Of a stretch of DNA of 64,000 bases, positions 61,566-64,000 are shown one piece after another (positions within the stretch are counted from its first letter, which is position 1; the number at the start of each line of letters is the position of its first letter). Position numbers and translations under genes: made by a program. The notes below the pieces were generated by a model. It made no database searches. It was not told the DNA's origin and worked only from the letters and a program-made list of their open reading frames with translations. The DNA comes from Bradymonadales bacterium. Lineage in GTDB: Bacteria; Bdellovibrionota; UBA2394. The stretch lies in the NCBI GenBank assembly GCA_007693605.1, contig REDG01000046.1:1-64000 (forward strand), written 5' to 3'.

Positions 61566-62330
61566 TCTTTTATAAAGCCGAGCCCAGAATAGATATACGA
61601 TCGTCGCCAAAGCGAGAATCGAAATGATCTGAGAGGTCGAGATCGAATCTTGAAGATAGAGACCTCGATCTTTGTCCCCCCTCAAAAACTCTAGAAAAAA
61701 TCGAAACACGGCATAGGAGCCCCCTCCGACAAGGGCCAAGAAGCCTGGCTTCAGGTTCGTTCTGCGCCCCCAGATGATCAGAGTCAAACACAGACCAAAG
61801 GCAAAAAGAGATTCCAAAATTTGAGTGGGATGCAAAACTAGATGACTTGGAGCTGCAGCTTCAGGCTTCCTAAAAATAATCCCCCACCACCAATCGGTGA
61901 CCGATCCGTAGCAACACCCGGCTGAGAGACAGCCTAAACGACCAATCCCCAAGCCAAGAAAGAAACTTGTCACTAAAAGATCAGCCCAAGTCCAAAGATC
62001 TTGGCCCCTTCGCTTTAAGACAAAAATGGCGACCGGCACAGAGGCCAAGACTCCCCCATACAAGACAAAACCACCCTGCCAAAAGTAGAGGACGGCCAGA
62101 GGATTCTCTAGATAATAGTCGAAGGCCTCAAAGAAAATGTGGAAGAGCCTCGCCCCCAAAAACCCAGAAATGAACAACAATATTCCTAAATCGATTGCCA
62201 GAACAGGCGACAAAGACTTTGACCGAGCCAATCGACTGAGCAGTAAAATGCCAAAAAAGAAGGCCGACAGATAAAGTAAAAAGTAAGTGGGAGTCTCAAT
62301 GATCGTTTCACTAAATAGAACCGGAAGCAT
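61551..62330 (-). CDS. lgt: Prolipoprotein diacylglyceryl transferase
   Basis: This 259-residue enzyme with seven membrane helices attaches diacylglycerol to the lipobox Cys of exported lipoproteins. The signature is GIGRLGCLSAGCCYGSVTDWW, with GGFVLYGGVLA and HPTQILESL. The last codons, TGG CGC TAA, come from a repeat element. The lspA stop lies 4 bp upstream of its ATG, so the two maturation enzymes are co-expressed. Confidence 0.93.
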   Translation of the reverse strand: MLPVLFSETIIETPTYFLLYLSAFFFGILLLSRLARSKSLSPVLAIDLGILLFISGFLGARLFHIFFEAFDYYLENPLAVLYFWQGGFVLYGGVLASVPVAIFVLKRRGQDLWTWADLLVTSFFLGLGIGRLGCLSAGCCYGSVTDWWWGIIFRKPEAAAPSHLVLHPTQILESLFAFGLCLTLIIWGRRTNLKPGFLALVGGGSYAVFRFFLEFLRGDKDRGLYLQDSISTSQIISILALATIVYLFWARLYKRGGWR

Positions 62331-62333
62331 GCA

Positions 62334-62858
62334 TCAACTCGCTCTCAGTCGCCTCTTTTGAAGCCATTGCCAAAAGACAGTTCCTAAAATCAGAACGACC
62401 CCCACGCTGATTGCAGAGTCAGCCACATTGAAAGCCGGCCAGCTGAAGTTTCGGTAAAACACATGCACAAAATCAGTGACCTCGCCAAAGAAAACTCGAT
62501 CAATCACATTTCCAAGGGCTCCACCCAGAATCAAAGACAGGCCGATTCTCTGAAGCCTCTCACGCACAGGCGTGGAACCAAGCCAGTTCAACAACAACCA
62601 AACACAAACCAAGGTGACGATACCGAAGAAGATCGCTCGAAAGGCCGGACTCGCATCATGAAAAATACCAAAAGCCGCCCCTCGGTTCTTGATGTGAACG
62701 AGTTCGAAAAAACTCAAAAGCTCAATCTTCGACCCCAAAGGCATCGTCCAAATCACAATCCACTTAGTGAGTTGATCTAAAACCAAGACGCCAAAGCAAA
62801 TCCAAATATGCAGAGGGGATCTCAAAAGCTTCCAATCAAATTTCTGTGCCGCGTTCAA
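62334..62858 (-). CDS. lspA: Lipoprotein signal peptidase
   Basis: This 174-residue aspartyl protease with four helices removes lipoprotein signal peptides after Lgt. Motifs: VLDQLTKWIVI, IKNRGAAFGIF, GGALGNVIDRVFFGEVTDFV and FNVADSAISVG (catalytic Asp pair). The frame is open much further upstream but there it is antisense-free overlap with the aminotransferase gene. The best start is TTG 62858, which overlaps that gene's TGA (ATTTGA) and has GGTGA close upstream. Confidence 0.88.
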   Translation of the reverse strand: MNAAQKFDWKLLRSPLHIWICFGVLVLDQLTKWIVIWTMPLGSKIELLSFFELVHIKNRGAAFGIFHDASPAFRAIFFGIVTLVCVWLLLNWLGSTPVRERLQRIGLSLILGGALGNVIDRVFFGEVTDFVHVFYRNFSWPAFNVADSAISVGVVLILGTVFWQWLQKRRLRAS

Positions 62859-63721
62859 ATCTTCACCAATTCTTTCTCTGATCTTAAGCTGTTTTTCAGT
62901 TGGTCGCGAAAGGATGCCTGTAGCTCCATTGTGCCATGAAATTCTTTCCAATAGTAGCTTCGGCCAATCAAGTCTCTCAGCTCTTGAATGGGCAAAAGCT
63001 CCTTCAGAGTAGACAGGGCAAAAATCTCGTCGATCTCTCCTAATCTTTCCCAGCTCCAAGCTTCTTCTTTTACATTCTCGACGCGAAGAAAGTGCTCTCG
63101 TGTCACTCCCTTCAGAATGCCCATCTCCAGAGGCGGTGTGTACAAAGTCGACTTTGAAATCCATGCAATATTGCTTGTCGTGAGTTCACAAAGCGAATCA
63201 TCTAAACTCAAAAACAAGGCATCTTCATAGCCTGCATCAAGCGCCTCATGATAAGCCATCACGCTGTTCAAATAGTTTCCGCTCTTGATGGCTGGGTCGA
63301 GTGTTCTCGGATGATTGCGACGCACACTCGGAATCATGACTCGAAAGGGCTTGAGTGTCTCCTGTGCAGGAAGCTCCCATATCGCCATAAAAACTTGGGG
63401 GCTCTTACAGGTGGTAGGGTTGATGTGCAAAATCCCTTCCCCCCGAGTGATGATAATTCTCAGGGCCGCTTCAGGCTTAGCAAAAGCCTTGACCAGTTTT
63501 TCCGCCTGGGGCCTTAGGTTGGTCCGAAGGCCTTCAAATGAAAACTTCAAGCGACCGGCACTTCGCTCCAATCGATCAAAGTGCTCTTGCCAAGCAAAGA
63601 ATCTGCCTTGATAGATGCGCACCACCTCGTAAATGGAATCTCCAAACAAAAAACCATGATCTAAAATCGAAAGATTTGGGGGATCGGCCACAATCTCGCC
63701 CTTTTGATTCAAGAACAACAT
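62855..63721 (-). CDS. Class IV PLP-dependent aminotransferase
   Basis: This 288-residue fold type IV enzyme shows LDHGFLFGDSIYEVVRIYQG, RIIITRGEG, the PLP Lys in DPAIKSGNYLNSVMAYHEA, CELTTSNIAWI and GILKGVTREHFL. The family includes branched-chain and D-amino-acid aminotransferases and aminodeoxychorismate lyase; the sequence alone does not decide. ATG 63721 is favoured over 63757 by the family start (MLFLNQKGEIV). Confidence 0.85.
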   Translation of the reverse strand: MLFLNQKGEIVADPPNLSILDHGFLFGDSIYEVVRIYQGRFFAWQEHFDRLERSAGRLKFSFEGLRTNLRPQAEKLVKAFAKPEAALRIIITRGEGILHINPTTCKSPQVFMAIWELPAQETLKPFRVMIPSVRRNHPRTLDPAIKSGNYLNSVMAYHEALDAGYEDALFLSLDDSLCELTTSNIAWISKSTLYTPPLEMGILKGVTREHFLRVENVKEEAWSWERLGEIDEIFALSTLKELLPIQELRDLIGRSYYWKEFHGTMELQASFRDQLKNSLRSEKELVKI

Positions 63722-63807
63722 GCGTCTAAGCCTAGTCTTGGTGTCTGAAAAATCCAAGAAAAAGCAGGGCCTTTGCGACGCGGCAAGACCGAATTCAATA
63801 GCCTGCC

Positions 63808-63813
63808 TATAAT
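63808..63813 (+). promoter_or_regulatory. Perfect -10 box of a probable leaderless transcript
   Basis: TATAAT lies 6 bp before the only possible start codon (GTG 63820) of the right-edge gene. The first nucleotide of the mRNA would then be the start codon itself. No good -35 is seen. Confidence 0.5.
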
Positions 63814-63819
63814 GAAGGG

Positions 63820-64000
63820 GTGAAGTGCTTTAAGGCCTCTTCTGAGGAACCAGAAATTCTCCTTTTTGACTCGGTGGATGAGATCCGAAAGGAGCTGGGC
63901 TTCGTTGGAACTCATGGGGTCTTTGACCCCAATGAGTTTAAGATCTATGCCACTCTGCAAAGTCTTCCTCACGAAATTGGACATTATAAAGACTTCCGTT
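63820..64000 (+). CDS. Unrecognised protein with a HEIGH motif (partial, N-terminus)
   Basis: From GTG 63820 (an in-frame TAG lies 21 bp upstream) 60 codons read VKCFKASSEEPEILLFDSVD, then EIRKELGFVGTHGVF and LQSLPHEIGHYKDFR before the window ends. The HEIGH pentamer fits a zinc-peptidase HExxH site, but no other peptidase feature can be checked. The gene is divergent from the aminotransferase. Family unknown. Confidence 0.5.
   Translation, partial: MKCFKASSEEPEILLFDSVDEIRKELGFVGTHGVFDPNEFKIYATLQSLPHEIGHYKDFR

Noticed and set aside
62859-63164. Long N-terminal extension of LspA
   Set aside because: The extra 102 codons lie entirely within the aminotransferase gene in another frame and do not resemble LspA.
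63709-63984. 91-codon minus-strand frame at the right edge
   Set aside because: It is antisense to the better-supported GTG 63820 frame and overlaps the aminotransferase start; no motif or ribosome site.
1-64000. CRISPR arrays, tRNA or rRNA genes
   Set aside because: No regularly spaced repeats with unique spacers and no cloverleaf or rRNA-like segments were seen in the intergenic regions; the interspersed repeats are dispersed, not arrayed.

Overview
The window looks like the chromosome of a Gram-negative, deltaproteobacterium-like organism with an outer membrane. I suspect a relative of Bdellovibrio or Myxococcus from gene content, but nothing in the sequence fixes the taxon. Supporting features are a type IV pilus (T4P) cluster in the myxobacterial/Geobacter style (an ABC pair like PilH/PilI, PilD, PilS/PilR-like regulators, PilMNOPQ) next to accBC, a second Tad-like secretion operon with FHA-like and PilZ/TPR proteins, lipoprotein maturation genes (lgt, lspA), and several secreted or envelope proteases. 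Coding density is high, with many 1-4 bp gene overlaps. I saw no tRNA, rRNA, transposase, integrase or CRISPR array.

Layout. 0-9 kb: a mixed region with a partial Na+/solute symporter, ROK kinase, flippase-like membrane protein, two tiny XapX proteins, a glycerophosphodiesterase, a PHP phosphoesterase, a secreted subtilase, an NhaP2-type antiporter and dusB. 9-12 kb: fabD, miaB and a cNMP-binding protein. 12-18 kb (minus strand): ddl, lipA, pyruvate dehydrogenase E2, lpd and lipB, which together make the lipoyl cofactor and use it. 18-35 kb (minus strand): the T4P supercluster, read from the right as pilH/pilI-like ABC transporter, pilD, histidine kinase, sigma54 regulator, two minor pilins, pilMNOPQ, accBC and a large TPR protein. 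35-39 kb (plus strand): an unrecognised membrane protein overlapping murF, then a TauE-type exporter. 39-48 kb: split proline catabolism genes (PRODH and P5CDH), a degenerate GGDEF protein, an AbiE toxin-antitoxin island, an AGCS symporter and a PpiC lipoprotein. 48-51 kb: yebC-ruvC-ruvA-ruvB. 51-56 kb (minus strand): the Tad-like operon. 56-64 kb: a zinc-ribbon HtrA-like protease, tmk-holB-tatD-galE, then lgt, lspA and a class IV aminotransferase on the minus strand, and a partial gene at the right edge.

Two layers of mobile or repetitive DNA stand out. (1) A family of short intergenic elements resembling MITEs, with imperfect terminal inverted repeats of about 26 bp (GGGAGTGTCGCTAAAGGCCC...), occurs at least thirteen times in 64 kb. 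Most copies lie within a few bases of stop codons and some supply the stop codon itself. (2) A compositionally distinct abiEi-abiEii cassette sits exactly between two 89-bp direct repeats of the 3' end of the GGDEF gene. Its promoter region carries two perfect AT-rich palindromes with the same 20-bp core. It appears to have inserted between the GGDEF gene and the AGCS symporter gene. These two, and the Tad-like operon, are the strongest candidates for further study.
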